Positions 5,508-12,189 of a stretch of 12,189 nt of DNA are shown here, piece after piece. This DNA is from Clostridia bacterium. GTDB taxonomy: Bacteria; Bacillota; Clostridia; Oscillospirales; Ruminococcaceae. Position 1 is the stretch's first letter. Every line of letters begins with the position of its first letter. A program made the position numbers and the translations under genes. A model generated the notes under the pieces. The model had not been told where the DNA came from, made no database searches, and saw only the letters and a list, made by a program, of their open reading frames with translations. Location of the stretch: assembly GCA_021152595.1 (NCBI GenBank), contig JAGKVC010000101.1, forward strand, positions 1 through 12,189, given 5' to 3'.

Positions 5508-7280
5508 ATGGACACTATGCAAGGAATGAAGCGCACCTGCTATTGCGGCGAGGTGCTTGAAGCGGGCAAGACCGTCACAGTCGGCGGCTTTGTCGATACC
5601 GTGCGCGACAAGGGCGGTATTCTCTTTATCGTCCTGCGCGACCGCACGGGCGTCGTACAGCTCACCTTCGACGATACGACCGACAAGGCGCTCTTTGAGA
5701 AGGCGGCTTCCTGCAAATCCGAATATGTCATTCTGGCAAAGGGTGATGTGCGCGAGCGTGAAAGCAAGACCGATAAGATCGCAACCGGTCATGTTGAGAT
5801 TTATGTTACCGAGCTGCGCATTCTCGCAAAGGCAAAGACGCCGCCCTTCGAGATCACGCCGCAGACCAAGGTCAATGAGGAGCTGCGCCTGAAATACCGC
5901 TATCTCGATCTCCGCAGAGCGCCGCTCCAGCAGAATCTCATTCTGCGCCACAAGATCGCAATGTGTGCGCGGCAGTATTTCTATGAAAACGGCTTCCTCG
6001 AGATCGAAACCCCGATGATGATGAAGTCCACGCCGGAGGGCGCAAGAGACTATCTCGTTCCGTCGAGAGTTCATCACGGCGAATTCTATGCGCTGCCGCA
6101 GTCGCCGCAGATCTACAAGCAGCTTCTCATGGTCGCAGGCTATGACAGATATATCCAGCTCGCACGCTGCTTCCGTGACGAGGATCTCCGTGCAGACCGT
6201 CAGCCGGAATTCACGCAGATTGACCTCGAAATGAGCTTTGTCGATGTGGATGATATTCTCGATCTGACCGAGGGCTTCCTGATCCGTCTGTTCAAGGACG
6301 TTATGCACCGTGAGCTGAAAACGCCGCTGCCGAGACTGACCTATACCGAGGCGATGAACCGCTTTGGCTCGGATAAGCCCGACCTGCGCTTCGGCATGGA
6401 GCTGACCGATCTTTCCGAAGCTGTGAAGGATACGGAATTTGTTGTATTCCGGAATGCACTGACCTCCGGCGGTACCGTCCGCTGCATCACCGCAAAGAAT
6501 GCCGCTGCAACGCTGACGCGCAAGGAGATCGACAAGCTCACGGAAATGGTCAAGGGCATCGGTGCAAAGGGACTTGCATACATCCGTTGGGTGGATGCAG
6601 AGCCGAACTGCTCCTTCGGCAAGTTCCTCAAGGAGGGCGAGCTGGACAGCATCCTCAAGGCAGCCGGTGCAGAGCAGGGCGACGTCGTCCTGATCGTTGC
6701 AGACAAGACCTCTATCACACTGCCGGTACTCGGCGCACTGCGCAATCACCTCGGCAGAAAGCTCGATCTGATTCCGGAGGGCGAATTCAACTTTCTGTGG
6801 ATCACGCAGTTCCCGTTCTTTGAAAAGGATGAGGAGACCGGCGAGTGGCTTGCAATGCATCACCCGTTCACCATGCCGATGGACGAGTGCCTGCAATATC
6901 TGGATACCGCACCGGAAAAGGTCTTTGCAAAGGCATATGACCTTGTGCTGAACGGCACAGAGCTCTGCTCCGGTTCGATCCGTATTACCGATTATGAGCT
7001 TCAGCAGAAGATGTTTGAATCGCTCGGTCTGACCGATGAGGAGATCGAGGCAAAATTCGGCTTCCTTGTCGAAGCATACAAGTACGGCGCACCGCCTCAC
7101 GGCGGTCTCGGCATCGGTCTTGACAGACTGACCATGACGCTTGCACAGTGCGATTCGCTGCGTGACGTTGTCGCGTTCCCGAAGGTTCAGAACGCACGCG
7201 AGCTGATGAGCGGCTGCCCGTCGCCTGTTGACAAGGACAGCCTCGATATCCTCGGCATTGCGACAATCGCTGAGGACTGA
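5508..7280 (+). CDS. aspS: Aspartyl-tRNA synthetase
   Basis: This cytoplasmic class II synthetase (590 residues, usual bacterial length) attaches aspartate to tRNA-Asp using ATP. An N-terminal OB-fold anticodon domain (about 7-110) is followed by the catalytic domain. LRLKYRYLDLRR lies at 127-137, the aspartate-pocket QSPQ at 198-201 and motif 2 FRDEDLRADRQPEFTQ at 222-237. The bacterial GAD insertion is at about 290-425, and motif 3 GLGIGLDRL at 533-541. The residue after RD in the OB-fold (VRDKGG, Lys35) is Lys, where discriminating bacterial enzymes usually have Leu and non-discriminating ones His. The flipping-region motif reads NGTELCSGSIRI, with Cys-Ser where E. coli has Gly-Gly. The start is supported by AAGGAG (5491-5496), 11 bases upstream, somewhat long; Met at 5517 is an alternative. 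I see no T-box in the 71-bp upstream gap and no promoter, so it may be read from the array upstream. Confidence 0.97.
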   Translation: MDTMQGMKRTCYCGEVLEAGKTVTVGGFVDTVRDKGGILFIVLRDRTGVVQLTFDDTTDKALFEKAASCKSEYVILAKGDVRERESKTDKIATGHVEIYVTELRILAKAKTPPFEITPQTKVNEELRLKYRYLDLRRAPLQQNLILRHKIAMCARQYFYENGFLEIETPMMMKSTPEGARDYLVPSRVHHGEFYALPQSPQIYKQLLMVAGYDRYIQLARCFRDEDLRADRQPEFTQIDLEMSFVDVDDILDLTEGFLIRLFKDVMHRELKTPLPRLTYTEAMNRFGSDKPDLRFGMELTDLSEAVKDTEFVVFRNALTSGGTVRCITAKNAAATLTRKEIDKLTEMVKGIGAKGLAYIRWVDAEPNCSFGKFLKEGELDSILKAAGAEQGDVVLIVADKTSITLPVLGALRNHLGRKLDLIPEGEFNFLWITQFPFFEKDEETGEWLAMHHPFTMPMDECLQYLDTAPEKVFAKAYDLVLNGTELCSGSIRITDYELQQKMFESLGLTDEEIEAKFGFLVEAYKYGAPPHGGLGIGLDRLTMTLAQCDSLRDVVAFPKVQNARELMSGCPSPVDKDSLDILGIATIAED

Positions 7281-7298
7281 GAACAGGCATCCCGTCTG

Positions 7299-7326
7299 CT
7301 GCCGCTGCGCACTCTGGCGGCGGCAG
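7299..7326 (+). other. GC-rich hairpin after aspS, without a U-tract
   Basis: CTGCCGC (7299-7305) and GCGGCAG (7320-7326) can pair around a 14-base loop. The sequence after it is not T-rich, so it is not a classical intrinsic terminator. It could stabilise or attenuate a transcript running into the TPR gene. Confidence 0.35.
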
Positions 7327-7374
7327 GCGATCATACAATACGGATAAATATACGAGAAAAGGGGAATTCTTATC

Positions 7375-8415
7375 ATGACAGTCAATGAACTGCTTGCACA
7401 GCTCAGAACCGAAATGACCGGCGATGTCGCAAAGGATATCGAACATCTGCATGCCGTTGCGGAGGATCTCGTCAACGAGGAAAATGCTGATGAGCTGACC
7501 GCAGCGGTCGCGGATTTTGCATTCGGCATTATGCCGGAGGATGTCCGCGGCAAAATGGAAGATATGACAATGATTGACGGCAGGCGTATGGATCTTGTGT
7601 TCCGCGATGCGCTCCAGCTGGTCAATCAACGGAAAAACCACGAGGCGGAGAAGCTGCTGAAAGCGATTTCCGATAAGCTCGCAAAGTATTACGAGGGCGA
7701 AAATCCCAAGTATTTCAGCTTCCGCAATCCGTTTGAATATCACATGTACCGCTACTACTTCCCGAATGACACCGACTTCGACCGTGCGCCGTTTGACTTC
7801 TCGCATTTCCTGACGCTCTACGGCTATGTACTGCTGGAGAATAAGGATGTGCCTGCGGCAGAGGCAGCGCTCGACCGTGCGGTGAAGTTCAATCCGGTCA
7901 GCGCGGATGCGCGCTTTGAGCTTGCCGAGATCTGCAAATTCGGCAGCAATATGAAGAAGCTGCTCTCCGTCAATATCGACACGCTGCGCTACTGTACTTC
8001 TGCGGACAGAATTGCGCGTGCGCTCGCAAATATGGGATATTACTGCTATGTCATGCAGGATTTCTATTCCGCGGCAGTATTTTATTTTGAGAGCATCCGC
8101 TTCCAGCCGTCGCAGGCGGTCGAATTTGAATTGCAGGATGTGCTGCGCCGCATGAAGACCTTCGGTCAGAAGTTCACGCCGCCGACACACGGTCAGACGA
8201 TCGACGTCTATGAGAAATACGGCATTCAGCCGCCGCCGAACAATGATCTTGTAAATCTTGCCGTGACGCTTGCACAGAGCGCTAAGGATTACCGCAGAAC
8301 TGATCTCGAGGCGCTGTTCAACCGCGTTGCATTTGATCTGACAAATGATCCGCATTTCAAGGAGGAAATGGAGCGCATTGCAGCCGAGACACGCGAACAG
8401 AACGAAAACGGCTGA
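7375..8415 (+). CDS. TPR-like cytoplasmic protein of unknown function
   Basis: This 346-residue soluble protein has no signal peptide or membrane helix. Two stretches have the spacing of tetratricopeptide helix pairs: about 144-177 (ending AAEAALDRAVKFNP) and about 212-246 (ANMGYYCYVMQDFYSAAVFYFES). Such repeats usually bind other proteins. The N-terminal 100 residues are acidic and helical and match no family I recognise. The C-terminus ends in a charged helix (ETREQNENG). The start is supported by AAAAGGGG (7357-7364), 10 bases upstream. It follows aspS by 94 bp with the same orientation, so co-transcription is possible, but a functional link to translation is not shown. Confidence 0.82.
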   Translation: MTVNELLAQLRTEMTGDVAKDIEHLHAVAEDLVNEENADELTAAVADFAFGIMPEDVRGKMEDMTMIDGRRMDLVFRDALQLVNQRKNHEAEKLLKAISDKLAKYYEGENPKYFSFRNPFEYHMYRYYFPNDTDFDRAPFDFSHFLTLYGYVLLENKDVPAAEAALDRAVKFNPVSADARFELAEICKFGSNMKKLLSVNIDTLRYCTSADRIARALANMGYYCYVMQDFYSAAVFYFESIRFQPSQAVEFELQDVLRRMKTFGQKFTPPTHGQTIDVYEKYGIQPPPNNDLVNLAVTLAQSAKDYRRTDLEALFNRVAFDLTNDPHFKEEMERIAAETREQNENG

Positions 8416-8499
8416 ATAGCAGTCCGGAATTGACAGTGTGCCGTCTGCGAAGAAACAGCAAAATCCTATAATATCTTCACGGATGCACAAAATGGGATT

Positions 8500-8548
8500 C
8501 TTAAGGGCTAGTAGCCCTTAAGCAGGGGTATGGGGACAGAGTCCCCAT
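8500..8548. repeat. Double-palindrome intergenic element (two adjacent perfect hairpins)
   Basis: Two perfect inverted repeats lie 7 bases apart. The first (8500-8522) has arms CTTAAGGGCTA and TAGCCCTTAAG around one G, folding as a 10-bp stem with a 3-base loop. The second (8530-8548) has ATGGGGAC and GTCCCCAT around AGA. The flanks also mirror each other loosely: AATGGGATT at 8491-8499 against AATCCAT at 8552-8558. No T-run follows either stem, so a plain intrinsic terminator is doubtful. A dispersed palindromic repeat or miniature element is possible; it may still end transcription of the TPR gene. Confidence 0.7.
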
Positions 8549-8572
8549 TATAATCCATCGGAGATACAATAT

Positions 8573-9685
8573 ATGAAAGAAATCAGACCTTCCGACGAGC
8601 GTCTGCAATACATGGGGCGCATCGACGTACAAAATCCCGATGCGCCCGTTTTTTATTGGGCGGGCTCGCTCGTGCAGCTTGCGTTCACAGGGACGCAGCT
8701 TACATTCATTATCGAGAATCATGTCAGCTATAACGGCATGCAGCTCGGATGCATCATCGACGGGCAGGAGCGTCAGATTGCGCTCGGGGATGCCGACAAC
8801 CGCTATGATATTCCGGTATCGGGCGGCGGTGTCCACAAATGCATCCTGTTCAAGCGGCAGGATTCGACGCATCATTTTGTCCTGCAAAAGATTCTGCTCT
8901 CCGAGGACGGCGATCTCTGTGAGCTGCCGCCGCTGCCGGAGCTGAAACTGGAATGCTACGGCGACAGCGTTACCGCAGGCTCGGTCGTTGAGGCAGTGGA
9001 CTGCGTTGCAGCGTCCGATCCGCCGGTCTATGATTCCGTTTATGACAACGCATGGCACAGCTACGCCATGCAGACGGCGCGGCTGCTCGGGGCGCAGGTA
9101 CATCTTGTGGCGCAGGGCGGCATTGCGCTCTTTGATCACACAGGCTGGTTCGCGGACGGACGCTACGGGCTCGAAACCGTTTACGATAAGCTCTGCTATT
9201 TTCCCGATCAGCCGATGACAAAGTGGGATTTCTCGCGCTATATCCCGGATTTTGTCACGGTTGCAATCGGGCAGAACGATCAGCATTTTGACGGGCGCGA
9301 TCAGCTTCTCGATCCGGAACAGCGCGAGCGCTGGCTCAATACCTACTGTGAGATCCTCAGCGATCTGATGAAAAAGTACCCGAAGGCGGTGTTCATCCTG
9401 ATGCTGACAGTGCTGATGCATGATGATTTCTGGGAGACGCTGCTGGATGATGCCTGTGAGCGCATGAGCAGTCCGCGCGTCAAACGGTTCCGGTTTACCA
9501 GAAGCGGCAAAGCAACGCCCGGTCATCCGCGGATTCCGGAGCAGTGCGAAATGGCTTGCGAGCTGACCGAGTTTATTCAGTCTCTGCGCGGTGAAGCTGC
9601 CGGTCAAGCGCTGAGCAGATCAGACAGCCCGCAGCGCAAAGCAGGAACCAGACGCAGGAAAACTGCGGACAAATCTGCCCCATGA
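8573..9685 (+). CDS. CE2-type SGNH acetyl esterase, no signal peptide
   Basis: This 370-residue protein has the CE2 carbohydrate esterase layout: an N-terminal jelly-roll (about 12-118, with YMGRID and FYWAGS) followed by an SGNH hydrolase domain (about 126-337). GDSVTAG holds nucleophile Ser132, VAQGG at 179-183 supplies the oxyanion glycine, GQND holds Asn235, and PGHPR holds His318. The usual Asp three residues before the His is Thr315, consistent with CE2 enzymes that work with a Ser-His dyad. CE2 members remove O-acetyl groups from plant polysaccharides and are usually exported; this one has no signal peptide, so it may deacetylate imported oligosaccharides. The ribosome site GGAG (8560-8563) is 9 bases upstream. 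The last about 37 codons, a basic low-complexity tail (GTRRRKTADK), overlap the minus-strand membrane gene and lie outside the fold, so they may be read-through beyond a lost stop. Confidence 0.85.
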   Translation: MKEIRPSDERLQYMGRIDVQNPDAPVFYWAGSLVQLAFTGTQLTFIIENHVSYNGMQLGCIIDGQERQIALGDADNRYDIPVSGGGVHKCILFKRQDSTHHFVLQKILLSEDGDLCELPPLPELKLECYGDSVTAGSVVEAVDCVAASDPPVYDSVYDNAWHSYAMQTARLLGAQVHLVAQGGIALFDHTGWFADGRYGLETVYDKLCYFPDQPMTKWDFSRYIPDFVTVAIGQNDQHFDGRDQLLDPEQRERWLNTYCEILSDLMKKYPKAVFILMLTVLMHDDFWETLLDDACERMSSPRVKRFRFTRSGKATPGHPRIPEQCEMACELTEFIQSLRGEAAGQALSRSDSPQRKAGTRRRKTADKSAP

Positions 9686-9977
9686 GATTCAGACGGAGAT
9701 CAGAATAATCCCAGACCGCCATTCTTCGGCTGAGATTGAGATAGACACCCGAACAGAATTCCGCTGCCGTGACAAAATAAGTCCCGAGCAGCGCACAGAG
9801 CAGAATCCGCCTGCGCAGATGCCGCATCAGGCAGAGCAGCAGGCAGAGTGCGCTGCCGCCGAGGATTCCCATTGTCCAGTGGGTTCTGCCGCGGATGGCG
9901 ATTTCAAAAAAGCAGAAGGCGAAAAATCCGAGCAGAAAGCTCATTGGATAGGCGCCGGAATGTGTACGGTACTCCAT
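9573..9977 (-). CDS. PF06541-type (CmpB-like) putative ABC transporter permease, membrane protein
   Basis: This 134-residue membrane protein has hydrophobic helices near 13-27, 34-50, 57-77 and 104-124. The C-terminal motif WDYSDLRLNLMGQICPQFS (89-107), preceded by EFCSGVYLNLSRRMAV, matches the conserved block of the family annotated as putative ABC-transporter type IV (PF06541). The transport role of that family is not well proven. AAAGGAG (9992-9986) lies 8 bases upstream of the start. It is convergent with the CE2 gene and overlaps it by 113 bp, and it is divergent from malQ, whose start is 199 bp away. No ATPase partner gene is in view. Length is short compared with full members, but the key motif is intact. 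Confidence 0.85.
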   Translation of the reverse strand: MEYRTHSGAYPMSFLLGFFAFCFFEIAIRGRTHWTMGILGGSALCLLLCLMRHLRRRILLCALLGTYFVTAAEFCSGVYLNLSRRMAVWDYSDLRLNLMGQICPQFSCVWFLLCAAGCLICSALDRQLHRAETE

Positions 9978-9997
9978 GCTGCACGCTCCTTTCTGCG

Positions 9998-10015
9998 GAT
10001 AGTATGTGCACTATC
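9998..10015. promoter_or_regulatory. Operator-like inverted repeat GATAGT-N6-ACTATC
   Basis: GATAGT (9998-10003) and ACTATC (10010-10015) are perfect inverted arms with a 6-bp spacer, 21 bp upstream of the PF06541 gene and just beyond its ribosome site. On the minus strand the site contains TACTAT, a possible weak -10 box, so a bound protein could block transcription. The arms resemble sites of GntR-family regulators, but no regulator gene is in view. The rest of the 199-bp gap has a weak 6-bp dyad (10094-10112, TCATCA/TGATGA) and no promoter I trust for malQ. Confidence 0.45.
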
Positions 10016-10176
10016 AGGCAGATTAACAGGCGGCAGGAACATGACGGATGGAAAATTTTGCAGACCTGACAGGGTTCTATACGCTGCTCCGGATCATCAT
10101 TCTCGGTGATGAGCGGCATGTCTGAGTATTTCAGAAAGGGACACTGAATCCGTATCGCAGTTATAAGGAGGCATAT

Positions 10177-11676
10177 ATGAGAGAAAGCGGAATACTGCTG
10201 CCGGTCTCGGCACTGCCGTCTAAGCACGGCATCGGAAAGCTCGGGCAGGCAGCCTATGATTTTGTGGATTTTCTGTGCAGCGCGCGCTGTCATTACTGGC
10301 AGGTGCTGCCGCTGACACCGACCAGCTACGGCGATTCGCCCTATCAGTCGCCCTCGTGCTTTGCGGGCAATCCGTATCTGATCGACTTTGATATTTTAGC
10401 GGACCGCGGCTGGCTGTCGCATGCGGATTATGACGGCATCGCATGGGATTCCGATCCGGATGTGATCGACTATGAGCTGCTCTGGCGGCAGGTCAAGCCC
10501 GTGCTGCGGATTGCGTATCAGAATTTTGCAAAGCGCAAGCCTGCGGCATTCAAAAAGTTCTGCACGGAGCAGAAGGCATGGCTTGCGGACTATGCGCTCT
10601 TTATGGCACTCAAGGATGCGCATGAGGGCAGAGCGTGGGATGAATGGGAGCCTGAGCTGCGCCTCTGCAAACGCGAGGCGGTCACGGCTGCGCGGAAGGA
10701 ATACCGCACCGAGATCGAATTCTGGCAGTTTGTGCAGTTCTGCTTCTTTGCGCAGTGGGATTCGCTCAAGCAGTATGCGAATCAGAAGGGCATCCGGATC
10801 ATCGGCGATATCCCGATCTATGCTGCCTTTGACAGCGCGGAGGTCTGGGCAAAGCCGAAGCTCTTTCAGCTCGATGCAGAGAAAAAGCCGGTCGCTGTGG
10901 CAGGCTGTCCGCCGGATTGCTTTGCCGTGACCGGTCAGCTCTGGGGCAATCCGCTCTGGAACTGGGAGAATATGGCAAAGGACGGATATGCGTGGTGGCT
11001 CGGACGCATCGGCTTCACGCTGCGGCTCTATGATGTTGTCCGCATTGACCATTTCCGCGGATTCGAGCGCTATTATGCGATCCCTTACGGCGCGGAGACA
11101 GCCGAGCACGGCAAATGGATCAAGGGACCGGACTATGCGCTCTGGAAAGCGGCAAAGGCGGAATTCGGCGAGATGAATGTCATTGCGGAGGATCTCGGCA
11201 ATATTACACCGGCCGTGATCCGGCTGCTGAAGCGCACGGGCTTCCCGGGAATGAAGGTCATGCAGTTTGCATTTGACAGCGACGCGGAAAACCCGTATCT
11301 GCCGCATAATTTTGAGACAACGAACTGCGTCTGCTATACCGGCACGCATGATAATCACACGCTGCGCGGCTGGGTGAAGAGCAATACCGACGAAACCAAT
11401 GCCTATGCAATGCGCTATCTCGGCGTGAAGAAGCCGAAGAAGCTCCCGAAGGCGGTGCTGCGTGCGGCATGGCGTTCGACGGCGAAAATTGCGATTGCGC
11501 CGTTTCAGGATTTCGTCAATGCGCCGCCCTCTGACCGTATCAATACACCCTCGACACTCGGCGGCAACTGGATCTACCGCACTGATGCATCCGATTTTAC
11601 ACCGAAGCTCGCTGAAAAAATCCGCGAAATGAATGAAACCTACGGACGCGCGGCGGTTCCGCCTGCCGATGCATAA
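10177..11676 (+). CDS. malQ: 4-alpha-glucanotransferase (amylomaltase, GH77)
   Basis: This 499-residue cytoplasmic enzyme moves 1,4-linked glucan segments between malto-oligosaccharides, releasing glucose and making longer chains during maltodextrin or glycogen use. The length and organisation match Thermus-type amylomaltase, without the longer N-terminal extension of the E. coli enzyme. The start ESGILLPVSALPSKHGIG and the WQVLPLTPTSYGDSPYQSPS stretch (41-60) are family hallmarks. Catalytic residues are visible: nucleophile Asp291 in VRIDHFRGF, acid/base Glu338 in IAEDLG, and Asp392 in GTHDNH. The start has AAGGAGG (10165-10171), 5 bases upstream. No strong promoter was found upstream. The next gene starts 58 bp after its stop in the same direction. 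The sequence is complete, with no frameshift or missing key residue. Confidence 0.97.
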   Translation: MRESGILLPVSALPSKHGIGKLGQAAYDFVDFLCSARCHYWQVLPLTPTSYGDSPYQSPSCFAGNPYLIDFDILADRGWLSHADYDGIAWDSDPDVIDYELLWRQVKPVLRIAYQNFAKRKPAAFKKFCTEQKAWLADYALFMALKDAHEGRAWDEWEPELRLCKREAVTAARKEYRTEIEFWQFVQFCFFAQWDSLKQYANQKGIRIIGDIPIYAAFDSAEVWAKPKLFQLDAEKKPVAVAGCPPDCFAVTGQLWGNPLWNWENMAKDGYAWWLGRIGFTLRLYDVVRIDHFRGFERYYAIPYGAETAEHGKWIKGPDYALWKAAKAEFGEMNVIAEDLGNITPAVIRLLKRTGFPGMKVMQFAFDSDAENPYLPHNFETTNCVCYTGTHDNHTLRGWVKSNTDETNAYAMRYLGVKKPKKLPKAVLRAAWRSTAKIAIAPFQDFVNAPPSDRINTPSTLGGNWIYRTDASDFTPKLAEKIREMNETYGRAAVPPADA

Positions 11677-11734
11677 CAGCATAAACAGTCACTACGATAT
11701 GCAGCATGAGTTTGACAAGAAACGGAGTATCATG

Positions 11735-12189
11735 ATGAACAACAAGAAAATGAAATTTATCGCATCCCTTTTCCTCAGCGCACTGACGGCAGTTGTGCTT
11801 TATATCATTCTGCACGAAACCGGTCACACGATCGTCGTGCTGTCTGCCGGCGCAAAGCTGACCGAGTTCAGCATTCTGCGCGCACATGTTCACTACGAAG
11901 GCGGAGATTATACCGATTTCTCGGATCTTTGGAATCACGCAAACGGCATGTTTCTTCCGTTTGTCGTATGCCTTGTATACGGACTGTTTTACAACCGGAA
12001 TTTGAAAAGCACGTTTTACCGTTTGTTTTCCGCTGTATTTTCGGTGATTTGTTTCATCCAGACGCTTACATGGGTTGTGATCCCGTTTATCTATGAGCCG
12101 GGAACCGATCCGCGCGGCGAGGATGTCACGAAATTTCTCTATAATTTCGCGCAGAATCACAGTCCGATGCTCGTGACTGCCGGTGCGGC
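11735..12189 (+). CDS. Integral membrane metallopeptidase-like protein, M50-type (3' end outside window)
   Basis: The first 151 residues are visible. A first hydrophobic helix (8-26) runs into HETGH (27-31), an HExxH zinc site inside a membrane segment, followed by a Gly-containing stretch (VVLSAGAKLTEF), the pattern of M50-type site-2-protease-like peptidases. Further hydrophobic segments lie near 72-87 and 96-120. EDVTKFLYN (129-137) is followed by another hydrophobic region at the window end. The second conserved zinc ligand of M50 enzymes would lie beyond the edge, so activity cannot be confirmed. GGAG (11724-11727) is 7 bases before this ATG; an ATG directly before it (11732) is less well spaced. 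It follows malQ by 58 bp with no terminator, so it may be co-transcribed, though no metabolic link is apparent. Confidence 0.75.
   Translation, partial: MNNKKMKFIASLFLSALTAVVLYIILHETGHTIVVLSAGAKLTEFSILRAHVHYEGGDYTDFSDLWNHANGMFLPFVVCLVYGLFYNRNLKSTFYRLFSAVFSVICFIQTLTWVVIPFIYEPGTDPRGEDVTKFLYNFAQNHSPMLVTAGA

Noticed and set aside
7299..7326. Hairpin after aspS as an intrinsic terminator
   Set aside because: No U-tract follows; it is kept only as a low-confidence structural feature.
5400..7625. Long minus-strand open frame (741 codons) opposite aspS
   Set aside because: It lies antisense to the fully supported aspS frame, is rich in Arg/Cys/His/Leu typical of reverse-frame translation of GC-rich codons, and shows no recognisable domain.
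8430..8472. TTGACA (8430-8435) and TATAAT (8467-8472) as a promoter for the CE2 gene
   Set aside because: The spacing is 31 bp, too long for sigma-A, and neither box has a proper partner at 16-18 bp.
6985..8490. Minus-strand open frame of 501 codons opposite aspS end and the TPR gene
   Set aside because: It is antisense to two better supported genes and has the same reverse-frame composition; no ribosome site or domain.
8549..8554. TATAAT just after the second palindrome as a -10 box
   Set aside because: Transcription would start at about 8561, inside the ribosome site of the CE2 gene, and no -35 box fits.
8501..9607. Minus-strand open frame of 368 codons opposite the CE2 gene
   Set aside because: The plus strand carries clear SGNH motifs with Ser132, Asn235 and His318, so this is a shadow.
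9819..10109. Plus-strand open frames opposite and upstream of the PF06541 gene
   Set aside because: No ribosome site, composition of an antisense frame, and overlap with a well supported minus-strand gene.
10396..11682. Minus-strand open frame of 428 codons opposite malQ
   Set aside because: The malQ frame has all GH77 catalytic motifs; the opposite frame has no homology signal.

Overview
The window looks like chromosome from an anaerobic, low-G+C-phylum (Bacillota) gut or rumen bacterium, most likely in the Oscillospiraceae/Ruminococcaceae. This is inferred from strong AGGAGG-type ribosome binding sites, sigma-A promoters, moderately GC-rich codon use, SGNH/CE2-type carbohydrate esterases, a PF06541-type membrane protein and a MalQ amylomaltase. 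It is not proven by any marker gene here. I see no mobile element, CRISPR array, tRNA or rRNA.

Left end (1-2466): a secreted protein of unknown role runs off the left edge on the minus strand. It diverges from a two-gene plus-strand unit: an SGNH-hydrolase lipoprotein and a polytopic membrane protein, which overlap by the ATGA stop/start. Each direction has a near-consensus sigma-A promoter with a 17-bp spacer. The minus promoter carries a perfect 12-bp palindrome in its spacer.

Centre-left (2467-5436): four consecutive paralogous genes encode N-terminal CxxC...CPYC zinc-ribbon proteins with a Q/P/A-rich linker and a three-helix membrane domain. The linker holds a hexapeptide (18-bp) repeat whose copy number differs between copies. 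A small three-helix membrane protein follows. I cannot assign a function to this array, and it is the most unusual part of the window.

Centre-right (5508-9685): aspS (aspartyl-tRNA synthetase), a TPR-like cytoplasmic protein, a double-palindrome intergenic element, and a CE2-type acetyl esterase without a signal peptide.

Right end (9573-12189): a PF06541-type membrane protein on the minus strand overlaps the end of the esterase gene tail-to-tail by 113 bp. It diverges from malQ (4-alpha-glucanotransferase). malQ is followed by a membrane metallopeptidase-like gene with an HExxH motif that runs off the right edge.

Together the genes suggest an organism that deacetylates plant polysaccharide at the surface (lipoprotein esterase) and inside the cell (CE2 protein) and processes malto-oligosaccharides internally (MalQ), next to housekeeping translation (AspRS). 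The physiological link between these genes is inference.
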